A stretch of 64,000 nt of DNA, taken from the NCBI RefSeq assembly GCF_031143425.1, contig NC_090441.1:222700928-222764927 (forward strand), written 5' to 3'. The DNA is from Pleurodeles waltl (lineage: Eukaryota; Chordata; Amphibia; Caudata; Salamandridae). Positions 45,350 to 54,679 of this stretch are shown one piece after another. The notes under the pieces are model-generated. The model was given only the letters and a program-made list of their open reading frames with translations, ran no database searches and was not told the origin of the DNA. A program made the position numbers and the translations under genes. How positions within the stretch are numbered: the stretch's first letter is position 1; the number at the start of each line of letters is the position of its first letter.

Positions 45350-46605
45350 ACTTTGTTGATGGACATGATTCCCTCCCCTCCCTCCTCTTTCTTTATTCTT
45401 ATACTTAGTTGGCTTAGGGAGCTTAGTGTTAGGTTAGTATAGGCTGTTAGTTTAGTTAGTGTTAGTGGGTGGGGGGTCCTGATTATATCTATTTTCTTTT
45501 TTTGAGTGTGTGGGGTGGCTATGTTGGGGTTCTTGTGTGTTTAAAATATATATATATATATATTAAAAACAAAAACAAAATACAAAAAATATATATTTGT
45601 TTAGGATAGTATTGTATGTGTTTAGGTTAGTATCTGTTGTCCTCCATGTGTCTCGTCTCATAACGGGGGTGGGGGGTTGATGTTTAGAACATTTTGTTAC
45701 ATGTGATAAGTAAGTTTAGGTTAGGTTAGTTAGGGACAGTTGTGGGTAATGAGTAGTTAGGGTAGATTAGGGTAGGTAAGAGTTTTCCCCGAGTTTCCTC
45801 TTCTGCTGTTACCGTTTAATAAATATGTAGTGAACCCTTTACAGTATGTGTAAAATGCTTGTTCATCAGGGCCTTGGCATTACTGTACATGAATTCTGTT
45901 CTATTACATTTGTGTCCTATGCTACGAACAAATCCCAACTGAGCTGTAAGATTGGCAGCTACCCCAGAGCTACCTTACACAGATTCCACCATTCATTGCA
46001 ACCACCAATCACAGTGAATATGGATCCCAACGTGTTCTTTTCATTACGTATGTTTTCAAAGTCACAAACCGTGCTTCCAGATTTGGTATTGGGGGCACTG
46101 TGTTATGTCTGACTGCAGTATGATGTTCAAGGAAACCCTGATTAGCTGAGTGGTAGTAAGCACTCTTGTAGTATCATGTTCATGACTCACATAGATCATT
46201 TGTGACACTGTTCAGCATGATTACTTATTTGGATGTAAACTCAGACACCTTCATTCATGCAGTTTGTTGACTGTTTGCTTACATTTGTGGGCACTGTTAA
46301 ATGTGTTAGTATTGCATGGTGGCAACATTTTGCTGCCACTACTTGATGGCTTAGATATCCCTTGAGGAAGCATTATTCTGTCCAACACAGCATTATGGTG
46401 TATGGTTTCTCTTTTCATCAGATATTATCTTCAGGAAGGGCAGAGCATTGTGCAATCCAGGCCACTGTGTATAGTTATCAGACTACATAATTTCAGGACA
46501 GTTGTATTGACAAGCTATGTAATTTGACCGGAAGCAAATTTCAGTGATCTACTGCACAGTTGATGTGTCACATTACACAGAGACAAAGTGGTTGTGTAAG
46601 TGCTA
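45350..46605. other. 3' region between convergent genes, with TA repeat and poly(A) signal
   Basis: AATAAA at 45818-45823 can end the plus-strand third gene. A (TA)n run lies at 45546-45563, followed by A-rich sequence. I see no coding frame with support. The convergent Myb-like gene ends from the other side at about 46606. Confidence 0.45.
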
Positions 46606-46611
46606 TTTATT
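46606..46611 (-). terminator. Polyadenylation signal of the Myb-like gene (minus strand)
   Basis: TTTATT on the plus strand is AATAAA on the minus strand, about 290 bases after the stop codon at 46899-46901. Confidence 0.4.
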
Positions 46612-46898
46612 GAAAAGTGCGGTAGTGCTATATGTACATTGTCCATGATTTTGAGTCCATTATAGTGACATCTTCCATTGTGATCCTACACAAGTGCTAA
46701 AGGAAAATGCATTTGACATGCTGGGGTGATGTGTCAGACAGTGCAGAGGGACAGGATTTGCCAATGAGTGAGAGACAAACACTGGGCAGGCTGACAAGAT
46801 ATACAGTGGTTTGCAGAACAGTCATTGAGTACAGTTGTTGTAAGACTGGCATGTTACAAAGCACAGGACCTTGGTAATAGTTGGCCATGTGGCAGGGA

Positions 46899-47684
46899 CT
46901 AGTGCTTCCGGGTACTTTTCCGTGTGAATGTGATCTGTTCCACGTCTTCTTCTTCTGATGTGTGTGTTGCCTCCTCTGTCCTTGGTGGTGGTGGTTGTGA
47001 AGGGGCAACACACACCTCAGTGTTAGAAGACATGGAGCCAGACATCCCGTTCGCTGCTACCTGTGAAGGTCTTAAGGGCAGTACTGCTGAAAGGAGGAGC
47101 TGCTGGTTCTTGAGACTAGCAGCCACATCACGATGGTAGGCAGCCAGGTCGGCCCTGAGGGGGTCATGATTGCATTTGTGCATGCAGTGGAAGGTTTGGG
47201 GTGCGAGGTGTTGTGGCAACTCCTTTACTGCAGTGGTGAATTCCTTTACAGTTTGTTATAGTCCTTGCAGGATGGATGTTAGCGCCTGCATGGCTGCTGC
47301 CTGATCTGCAGATGACATAATGCACAAACGCACCCCCTCTAGGCTGGCTGCCATAGTTTGCATCCCCACCTGCACCTCCTTGACCAGCTCCCGCTGTACT
47401 ACGACTACAGTTCTCTCAAAGCTGGTGCCTGTGTCATCTGAGTCCTCAGCTGTATTGTAGCTGGCAGGTCTTACAATTGGGTTTGTGGGTGGGTCCTCTG
47501 TGATGGCTACTTGTTCTGTGCTCCTCCTTGTGACTGAAGGTGGAGTCTGGAGGGCTCCAATGACATCTTGGAGGGTCTGGTGGCTGATGTTTGTCAGTTC
47601 ATCATCCATGTCATCAGGTAAGTCCTGGACAGGCATATCTGCAGGAGATCCATCGTCCTCTGCAATGGCTGATGTTTGCGGCAA
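46899..47684 (-). pseudogene. Harbinger Myb-like protein, C-terminal exon with one in-frame stop
   Basis: An acceptor on the minus strand (CCCATAG, AG at 47686-47685) opens a frame running 786 bases to TAG 46899-46901. It is interrupted once, by TAA at 47256-47258; the frame and character of the protein continue on both sides (an acidic N-terminal part, then a helical SSADQAAAMQALTSILQ region, then a Pro-rich tail). C-terminal helical regions are usual in the Myb/SANT partner proteins of Harbinger elements. The stop probably marks recent inactivation. Without it the exon would encode about 261 residues. Confidence 0.6.
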
Positions 47685-48345
47685 CTATGGGCATTCACAT
47701 TTGACAGTACTGGAACATTTGTCTTGTTTCAGGGGATTGTTGACGTTGTCATCCTGAATCCTCTAATTTGGGTGTGTTTGATCCATGGGGACGTTCCTGT
47801 CATTAGCTACTTGACCAGCACACACAGCGGAGGTGGTAGAGGCAACTGTTGACAATGTTACATTCCAGTTGTCGGTATAGCTAGAGGTTGCTAATTGGGC
47901 CCTAGTTAATGTAGGGAGTATAGTGGCTGACGTGTGACAGGATGTCAGTTTGACGTTGTGCCCTTAACTCCTGGCATGGCTTTACCTTTGCTACATCGTT
48001 GGCATGGCAGCATACCCCTTATGGGACTGTTGTTGGTGTTGTGTTATGGTGTGCCCCAGCTTCTCTCTGTAAAGGCCATGCCCCCATACCGTACCCCTTT
48101 ACCCATGCCACTTCATGTATATCATGGCTTCCATTCATTTTGTGGTTGGTATCCCCCCCCTGTTTACAGTTAACATGTGTGCATTTTTGTCCCCCATGCG
48201 ACTTACCCTGTATGTGCGTTGTCTCCTGGTAGTCTGCGCTTTTGTGTACTTGAATCCCTGTGACGATCTCCTCAGGGATGACGGCTGCGACCATCTCCTC
48301 CATGTGGTCCAGGGCCTCCTGGTGTGCTGGACTCCCACCTCCAGT
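47685..48345 (-). other. Intron of the Myb-like gene
   Basis: Open frames on both strands here are not supported by motifs. A donor on the minus strand (AG/GTGGGAGT near 48339-48331) and the acceptor at 47685 bound it. Confidence 0.4.
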
Positions 48346-48693
48346 CTACAGTGCTGCCTTCCTGTTCCTGGCCATCTTATCCTTGGTCCTGCAAATGCAG
48401 TCATGCCAGCGTTTCTTGCACTCGATAACTGTTCTGCGTACTTCTGCCACACTGGTAATCTTGTCAACAATTTTTTGCCATATTGCCTCTCTCCTACTGA
48501 TTGGCAACTTTGAGGTGACAAACAGTTGGTGCTGGTGTTCCGTCACCTCTTCAACCAGGATTTCCTGTTCCTCTGCACGGAAGCGACACTTTCTTTTCTT
48601 CTTCAAACTGTCCTGGGTCTTATGCGGGTCCTCCTGGCTGCTTCCTGGTCTGTTGTCATCTTCCTGGGGTCTGTACAGGCATCTGGGATCCAT
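48346..48693 (-). CDS. Harbinger-associated Myb/SANT-like DNA-binding protein, N-terminal exon
   Basis: ATG (minus strand, 48693) opens 115 residues. After a basic stretch, residues about 36-105 form a trihelical Myb/SANT-like domain: RFRAEEQEILVEEV (helix 1), REAIWQKIVDKI (helix 2) and VIECKKRWHDCICRTKDKM (recognition helix, with the typical KKRW). In Harbinger transposons this protein binds subterminal DNA and brings the transposase into the nucleus. The frame ends at a TAG just seven bases before a good donor (GT at 48338-48337), so either that TAG is a mutation or another donor is used. The gene is convergent with the plus-strand genes. Confidence 0.72.
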   Translation of the reverse strand: MDPRCLYRPQEDDNRPGSSQEDPHKTQDSLKKKRKCRFRAEEQEILVEEVTEHQHQLFVTSKLPISRREAIWQKIVDKITSVAEVRRTVIECKKRWHDCICRTKDKMARNRKAAL

Positions 48694-48730
48694 TTTGGCT
48701 CTCCTATGGTGAAATGGCTGTGTTTGTGGG

Positions 48731-49011
48731 GAATTTGGATGCTATTGCGTCAAAAAACGCTGCATATCCGGTTTGCGGTGTCGTAAATCGACCCACTGTC
48801 ATTTTCGCCGCGTTAACGTCATTTTGCTTTACGACTTGACGCTGCGTTGTGCGACAAAATAAATGAATTTCACCTGTGGTTTGCGACGCCGTGCTTCAAA
48901 GTATAAATTTGACGCCCGCACGGCGCACCGAAATGGCGTTAGCCATCAGTAATATTTTTGACGCAAAACTGCGCTGGCGCAGTTTTGCATCAAAAAGTAT
49001 AAATATGGGCC
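48731..49011. repeat. Right end of the Harbinger-like transposon, with terminal hairpin
   Basis: Repeated GACGC/GCGTC-type motifs precede a hairpin with arms 48958-48974 and 48977-48993 (16 of 17 paired, loop TG), then AAAAAGTATAAATATGGGCC to 49011. Beyond 49011 the sequence is LTR. The left end lies outside the window, so inverted-repeat status and the 3-bp target duplication cannot be checked here. Confidence 0.5.
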
Positions 49012-49951
49012 ACATTGTTTTCTAACACTCCCAGCAACCCTCTACACACTACACTAGGGCCCTCATTATGACCTTCGCCAAGATCTGACAGCCGGGCGGC
49101 GGCCAATGCAGCCGCACTTCCGCTGCGGTCATTATGAGATCCCCGCTGGGACGGCGGGCGGAAACCTGGTTTCCGCCCGCCGGCCCAGCGGGGATCTCGG
49201 CCGCAACACAGGAGCCAGCTCCAAATGCACCCGTCGCGCTTTTCACTGTATAGCATAGCATAGCAGACAGTGAAAAGCTGCATGGAGCCCTGTCAGGAGG
49301 CCCCTGCACTGCCCATGCCAGTGGCCCCGCGACTCCCCGTACCACCAGCCTTTTTCTGGTGGTTCAAACCGTCAGGAAAAGGCTGGCGGTCGGGGACTCG
49401 TAATCCCATGAGCAGCACTGATTATCACCGCTGGGGCAAATGTGGCGGGAAGCCGCGGTAAAAATACCCAAGATTGCGCCGCCAGTCTGTTGGCTGGGCA
49501 ATCGCCAAAACAGCCCTGGCGGTCTTTGACCGCCAGGGTTGTAATGACCCCCTAGGCCTGGGGTCCAATCGTGGTTTGCATTCCACTTTTGGAGTATATA
49601 GTTTGTGTTGCCCCTGGCACTATTGTCTCCTATTGCATCCCATTGTATTCTGCAGTGTTTACACTACTTTTCTAACTGTTTACTTACCTGACTTTGTTTT
49701 TTGTGTATATTTTGTGTATTTTACTTACCTCCTAAGGGAGCATATCCTCTGAGATACTTTTGGCATTTTGTCACTAAAATAAAGTACCTTTATTTTTAGT
49801 AACTCTGAGTATTGTGTTTCTTATGATGTAGTGCTATCTGATATAAGTGGTATAGTAGGAGCTTTGCATGTCTCCTAGTTCAGCCTAAGCTGCTCTGCTA
49901 TAGCTACCTCTATCAGCCTAAGCTGCTAGAACACCTCTATTCTACTAATAA
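49012..49951 (+). repeat. LTR fragment C (sense), interrupted by a MITE
   Basis: The LTR 3' part (49012-49057 and 49553-49951) contains the familiar GTTCCACTTTTGGAGTATA-type block and the poly(A) palindrome near 49785. It starts abruptly at the transposon end, which implies the Harbinger-like element was inserted in this LTR. It ends before the usual terminus, at CTAATAAG, against antisense gag. Confidence 0.75.
49058..49552. mobile_element. Small palindromic MITE with TAG target duplication
   Basis: The left end GGCCCTCATTATGACC and right end (reverse complement GGGGGTCATTACAACC) are imperfect inverted repeats. TAG flanks both sides (49055-49057 and 49553-49555), and removing the insert restores a continuous LTR sequence. 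The 3-bp duplication suits PIF/Harbinger-type mobilisation. Inside, 49137-49166 and 49168-49197 form a long GC-rich hairpin. No coding frame is supported. Confidence 0.7.
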
Positions 49952-50578
49952 GCAGAAGTACTTGAACAGGGGTTCAAGAAATCTGAGCTTCCTTTCCATA
50001 GTGTTATCCTCAGGGTTGAAGGCTTGGGAATTCTGAGACACAGAGGAGATGTGGGAATTGGCAGAAGTTAACCTGTCTCTAACTGTCTTGACTCTATTAA
50101 CCTTGCCTTTTGGAGTGAAGGGTGCCCTACTAGTTAGTGACCCCCTCCCACTACCAGTATCACTAGGAGGCCTGTTAGCTGGCAGGTCTTTGGATGAACC
50201 ATCCCCAGCATCCTCCGGGGACTCCTCTGAGTCTTGCTGGGTACCCCCTTCCTCTACCTCCTGATCCTGGGATGGGCCAGACAGGTTCTGGTCACTTTCT
50301 AGGAGAAGGCTAAGGAGAAGATCTTTGGTAGGGTTCTTAACAATGGTTAAACCTCTTTCTATGCAGAGACCCCTCAAACTTTTAAAGTGTAAACTACCAT
50401 AGGTTGCCTGGACAACTCTGGGAGTAAGTTCTACTGCAGACATGATTGTTAGAAAGGGTTTAGGACAGAGAAAAAAAAAGTTTAGAAACTTTTAGAGAAA
50501 AGACAAAAACCTTTTCAAACTTTTCAAAACTTTTGAAAACTTCTTAGAAACTTTGTAGAAACTTTGTAGAAAGAAAGT
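49952..50578 (-). pseudogene. gag: gag fragment (antisense): N-terminal domain and leader
   Basis: On the minus strand, ATG 50443 opens a Gag N-terminus related to the array Gag (LRGLCIERGLTIVKNP matches its residues 24-38) and an acidic Ser/Pro linker. It ends at the start of the coiled coil (MERKLRF) near 49970. Upstream (50444-50578) is the Gag leader with repeated AAACTTT motifs. A sense LTR truncates it at 50579. It is from a more diverged family than the array. Confidence 0.75.
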
Positions 50579-52207
50579 GTAGGAAGGTAGCCTCTTTCTG
50601 GCCTTGTTACCCCCACTTTTGGCCTGTTTCTGAGAATATGTCCGGTGTTTTTACTGTCTCACTGGGATCCTGCTAGCTAGGGCCTGGTGCTCATAGTGAA
50701 AATCCTATGTTGTCAGTGTGCTTGATATGTGTCACTGGGATCCTGCTAGCCAGGACCCGAGTGCTCATAAAGTATGCCCTGAATGTGTTCCCTGTGTGGT
50801 GCCTGACTATATCACTGAGGCTCTGCTAACCAGAACCTCAGTGTTTATGCTCTCTCTGCTTTTAAAATTGTCACTGCAGACTAGTGACTAATTTTACCAA
50901 TTCTGATTGGCACACTGGAACACCCTTATGATTCCCTAGTATATGGTACCTAGGTTCCCAGGGTATTGGGGTTCCAGGAGTTCCCTATGGGCTGCAGCAT
51001 TTCTTTTGCCACCCATAGGGAGCTCAGACAATTCTTTCACAGGACTGCCACTGCAGCCTGAGTGAAATAACGTCCACGTTATTTCACAGCCATTTACCAC
51101 TGCACTTGAGTAACTTTTAAGTCACCTATATGTCTAACCCTCACATAGTGAACGTTAGGTGCAAAGTTACTTCGTGTGAGGGGACCCTAGCACTAGCCAA
51201 GGTGCCCCCACATTGTTCAGGGCAATTTCCCCGGACTTTGTGAGTGCGGGGACACCATTACACGCGTGCACTACATATAGGTCAATACCTATAAGTAGCG
51301 TCACAATGGTAACTCCGAACATGGCCATGTAACATGTCTAGGATCATGGAATTGTCACCCCAATAACATTCTGATATTGGGGGGACAATTCCATGCATCC
51401 CCGGGGCTCCAGCATAGAGCCCGGGTACTGCCAAACTGCCTTTCCTGGGTCTCCTCTTCAGCCATGCTGCTGCCAACCCCTCAGACAGTTTCTGCCCCCC
51501 TGGGGCCTGGGCAGCCCGGGCCCAGGAAGGCAGAACAAAAGATTTCCTCTGAGAGAGGGTGTTACACCCTCTCCCTTTGGAAATAGGTGTGAAGGGCTGA
51601 GGAGAAGTAGCCTCCCCCAGCCTCTGGAAATGCTTTGATGGGCACAGATGGTGCTCATCTCTGCATAAGCCAGTCTACACCGGTTCAGGGATCCCCTCAG
51701 CCCTGCTCTGGCACGAGACTGGACAAAGGAAAGGGGAGTGACCACTCCCCTGACCAGCACCTCCCAGGGGAGGTGCCCAGAGCTCCTCCAGTGTGTCCCA
51801 GACCTCTGCCATCTTGGATGCAGGGGTGCGGGGGTACAACGGACAGCTCTGAGTGGCCAGTGCCAGCAGGTGACATCAGTGACCCCTCCTGATAGGTGCT
51901 TACCTTTCTCTGTAGCCAATCCTCCTCTGTGGGCTATTTAGGGTCTCTCCTGTGGGCATCTCACCAGATAACGAATGCATGAGCTCACCAGAGTTCCTCT
52001 GCACTTCTCTCTTCAACTTCTGCCAAGGATCGACCCGCTGACTGTTCCAGGACGCCTGCATAACCCAAAACAAAGTAGCAAGAAGACTCCCAGCAACATT
52101 GTAGCGCCTCATCCTGCCGGCTTTCTCGACTGTTTCCTAGTGGTGCATGCTCTGAGGGCTATCTACCTTCACTCTGCACCGGAAGCCAAGAAGAAATTGC
52201 CTGCGGG
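50579..52207 (+). repeat. LTR fragment E (sense), 5' part
   Basis: It begins TGTAGGAAGGTAGCC, follows the LTR through the hairpin series (near 51060-51390) and the TATA-like box (near 51940), and breaks near 52207, just before the conserved splice donor. The stem near 51268-51297 has partly decayed. Confidence 0.8.
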
Positions 52208-52258
52208 TCAGGTCAGGCTGTCCTGTCAGTCGTGTGCAGGGATGAAAGCTTGTCCTTT

Positions 52259-52819
52259 CTAGTTGAGAGGTATTTCCCTGCGGGGCTTGTGAGGCTTGTG
52301 TGGCGCAAGGTGCAGAGTTACATGTGTTATGCTTCTGTATTTTTTGGGCTGGCTGGAAGGCTGTATCATTTGGGATGCTGGGCAAGGTGGCAATGCTACT
52401 GCCATGTTCGATTTGGTCCTCATAGTTTGTGTGACCGCAATTGCCATTGTTATGTTTTCTGTAATGCTGTTGGATGATATTTTTATGACTGTGTCGTCCT
52501 TCAGCTGGACAGACCCATTGTATGCTGGGACTTGAAAGTCTTTTATGTGCTGTTCGGCCACTTTCTTGGTGCAGAGATTGCTCCCGATCGGGGGCTGGCC
52601 TACAACTGATGAGAAGCTGTTTGGTGCCCTGTTAATGAAGACCAGGACTGATTTTTGAGCTGTTCTTTTAACTGACCTGTCCCGCTTTGTTATTATTGCT
52701 TTAGTGCTGTTCCTGTTTGGGTGACTTTCTTTTGGTGAGTCATGATTTTGTGCCAGGCTGGTGGATATCTCTATAGTGAGGTTATTAGGCAGTTCCTTTT
52801 TGCGTAGTTTCTGGTTCAT
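52259..52819 (-). CDS. Uncharacterised 186-codon open frame
   Basis: This open frame starts at ATG on the minus strand, has no stop for 186 codons and lies in non-LTR sequence. It has no motif I recognise: polar, basic at the N-terminus, with VKRTAQKSVLVFINRA in the middle. Its length makes it unlikely, but not impossible, to be a chance frame. See the surrounding segment for the LINE hypothesis. Confidence 0.3.
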   Translation of the reverse strand: MNQKLRKKELPNNLTIEISTSLAQNHDSPKESHPNRNSTKAIITKRDRSVKRTAQKSVLVFINRAPNSFSSVVGQPPIGSNLCTKKVAEQHIKDFQVPAYNGSVQLKDDTVIKISSNSITENITMAIAVTQTMRTKSNMAVALPPCPASQMIQPSSQPKKYRSITHVTLHLAPHKPHKPRREIPLN

Positions 52820-53705
52820 GGGCAGCTGCAGTGGTCAGGATGGACTGGGGCTCCGAGGCTGTGAGCTAATTGGGCGTGAGACCCCTAGGGTCGTTTTCCA
52901 CGTCTTCCCTCGGAAGGTTTTTAAGAATGTCTTTGGCAGGCCCGGGTTGAGAATCTGATATGCCGTGGAGTACCTCGCCTTTAAATCACTTTGTCAGCGG
53001 AAGGACAGTAGGGACGATATTTTTCAGGTGTGTAGTGGCGGATGTGGCCCTTTTAATTGGGGTGAGCGCTGTCTTGGGTTCGGCCTTGAACTCAGCCTAG
53101 GGTCCCTGTCTTTGCAGGGCATAAGCATTGCTCAGTTGTTGTGTTGAGTTAGAGCTAAGGCTGAGATTAGCGGAATAGAATAATGGTGGGAGTTTATTTC
53201 TCTGATGTGTTGTTGGGTGGTGTATCGGCAACTTTCCGCCTGAGCTCGATCTGAGCAAGGTCTAGGTGGGGTCTGGCTGGCTGATTGATGGAATGGACAG
53301 AAAGGAAGAGGAGGGTTGCACGCTCAGCTGAGGTTGGTGTTCGGAGCGAGGCTCTCCAACCCCCGCAAGCCAAACCCAGCACTGGTCGTGCCACCACCGC
53401 AGGGTTCTTGGGGCACCCGCTTGGCAGAGGCTGGCAACAGCCTCTGCGCTCCGCCCCTGCTCTTCCTGGACCTCACTTGGCATCCCCGAAACCTTGCGCT
53501 CCCCTCCTCTCTGCTCTGACCTCCGCACTGCTCTGTTCGGCCCGCTCAGCCCTGCTCCTGTGGATCTCCTTCAGCTCCCCTTGAACTCCACTTGATCTTT
53601 GCTGGGACTGGGTGCAGGCTGAGGCTTGGATCGCAGCAGCTGTGGTCAGTGGTAGAGCACTGGGCGGGCGCTGGGCCAGGTGTGCGAGTGTCGCCTCCCC
53701 GCCTC

Positions 53706-53754
53706 TCCACCTTCTGCCTTCCACCTTCTGCCTTCCACCTCTCTGCCTTCCAGC
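53706..53754. repeat. Short tandem repeat, 14-base unit
   Basis: CACCTTCTGCCTTC-type units repeat three to four times with one imperfect copy (CCACCTCTCTGCCTT). It lies within the GC-rich segment. Confidence 0.6.
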
Positions 53755-53963
53755 GAGCTTACAAGAGACCTGTGACCTGCGGTCAGACCCGCCAGACCCA
53801 CGGACCCGGTGCTCGTTCCAACGTGCGGGCTTCAGGTCTTCGGTGCTCGCCTCCCATTGTCACCGACTCTGCCTCTTCTCACCAACTCCACCTGATGGTG
53901 CACCAACATAATATAACTGCTTTTCATTTCAAGTCCAGGTCCAAAATGTACATTCATCAATCC

Positions 53964-53969
53964 TTTATT
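53964..53969 (-). terminator. Polyadenylation signal (minus strand) after the possible terminal exon
   Basis: TTTATT on the plus strand is AATAAA on the minus strand, about 75 bases after the TGA at 54043-54041. Confidence 0.35.
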
Positions 53970-54040
53970 CCTTGTTTCTCTTTTGGCAAACAGTACAGAA
54001 AATGCAGCCAATGCGTTCTGTTCACTTCCTGTGAGCTTTG

Positions 54041-54230
54041 TCAGGGCAGCTGTTGTACCTTCTTCCTGAGGTAACGGGAGCAGTCCGGGAAGTCGAGGTC
54101 CACGTCAGAACGCTGCTGCTTCTGTCTGCTGAAGCCGAGGAAGGAAGGCCTGAAGTTAGCCTCGCCTTGAGTGGCAGGGGAGGTAGTGCAGTCATCCGAG
54201 CTGTCCAATACAGCAGACCTCCAAAGACTG
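54041..54230 (-). CDS. Possible terminal exon of an unrecognised gene
   Basis: On the minus strand a pyrimidine-rich acceptor (CCCTGCTCTTCAG) precedes an open frame encoding LWRSAVLDSSDDCTTSP, a Phe/Gln/Arg-rich middle and a basic end (CSRYLRKKVQQLP), stopping at TGA 54043-54041. AATAAA follows. Acidic and basic patches with SRQKQQRSD look protein-like rather than random. I do not recognise the family. It directly abuts antisense gag sequence (54256 on), so it may be the end of a host gene disrupted by the insertions, or sequence carried along by an element. Confidence 0.35.
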
Positions 54231-54255
54231 CTGAAGAGCAGGGGATAGTCTCACA

Positions 54256-54679
54256 TAGTTTTCAGTAACTATGGTGACACTGGCACCTGTGTCCCTGTAG
54301 GCTTGGGCCTCAACACCATTTATCTGAATGTGCTGCTTGTACTTATCCATATTAAAGGGACAAGCAGCTAGGGTGGCAAGGACACTGCCACCCTGTGAGA
54401 CAGAAACTGTCTTGGGGTTTCTATACCTACCCCAGTTTCTACTATCGACCCTAATGTGAACCCAACTACACATTTGGGCTGATTACGGCCAGTAGTTCCA
54501 CCACTATTACTACTCATCCTAGAGGCACTAGGAGTAGAAGTGGAGGTAGTAATGGTGAAAGGCTCAGGGCCTTTACCGGGGCAGGAGCTGTCCCCTGGCC
54601 TATGGACTTTATTTCTGCACACATAGCACCAAGGCTTTTTAACATGTGCAGAGGAGGAACACGTTTTAGTCCAACCCCC
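54256..54679 (-). pseudogene. gag: gag-protease fragment (antisense)
   Basis: On the minus strand the fragment runs from just before the zinc knuckle (the HRPGDSSCPGK part is visible) through the Ser/Thr linker and GFTLGSIVETG to the protease active site YRDTGASVTIVTEN, then ends near 54256. At least two frame changes separate these blocks, so it is not functional. An antisense LTR (54680) adjoins it, probably inserted into the older gag. Confidence 0.75.

Larger units (their letters stand above)
52208..53960 (-). other. Unassigned segment, possibly the 5' part of an antisense LINE
   Basis: A minus-strand frame of 186 codons (52819-52259) encodes a Lys/Ser/Thr-rich protein starting MNQKLRKKELPNN. 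I cannot assign it. The minus-strand sequence upstream of it (52820-53900) is GC- and CpG-rich, like the internal promoter region of some LINE-1-type elements, which is the basis of the suggestion. Alternatively it is a host gene fragment. LTR E truncates it at 52208. Confidence 0.3.

Noticed and set aside
48115..48712. Plus-strand open frames of 132 and 150 codons opposite the Myb-like exon
   Set aside because: They are shadows of the minus-strand Myb/SANT coding exon, with no domain or splice support of their own.
53285..54074. Plus-strand frames of 99 and 160 codons in the GC-rich segment
   Set aside because: High GC lowers stop-codon frequency; residues are Pro/Ser/Leu-rich without motifs, and the better-supported signals are on the minus strand.
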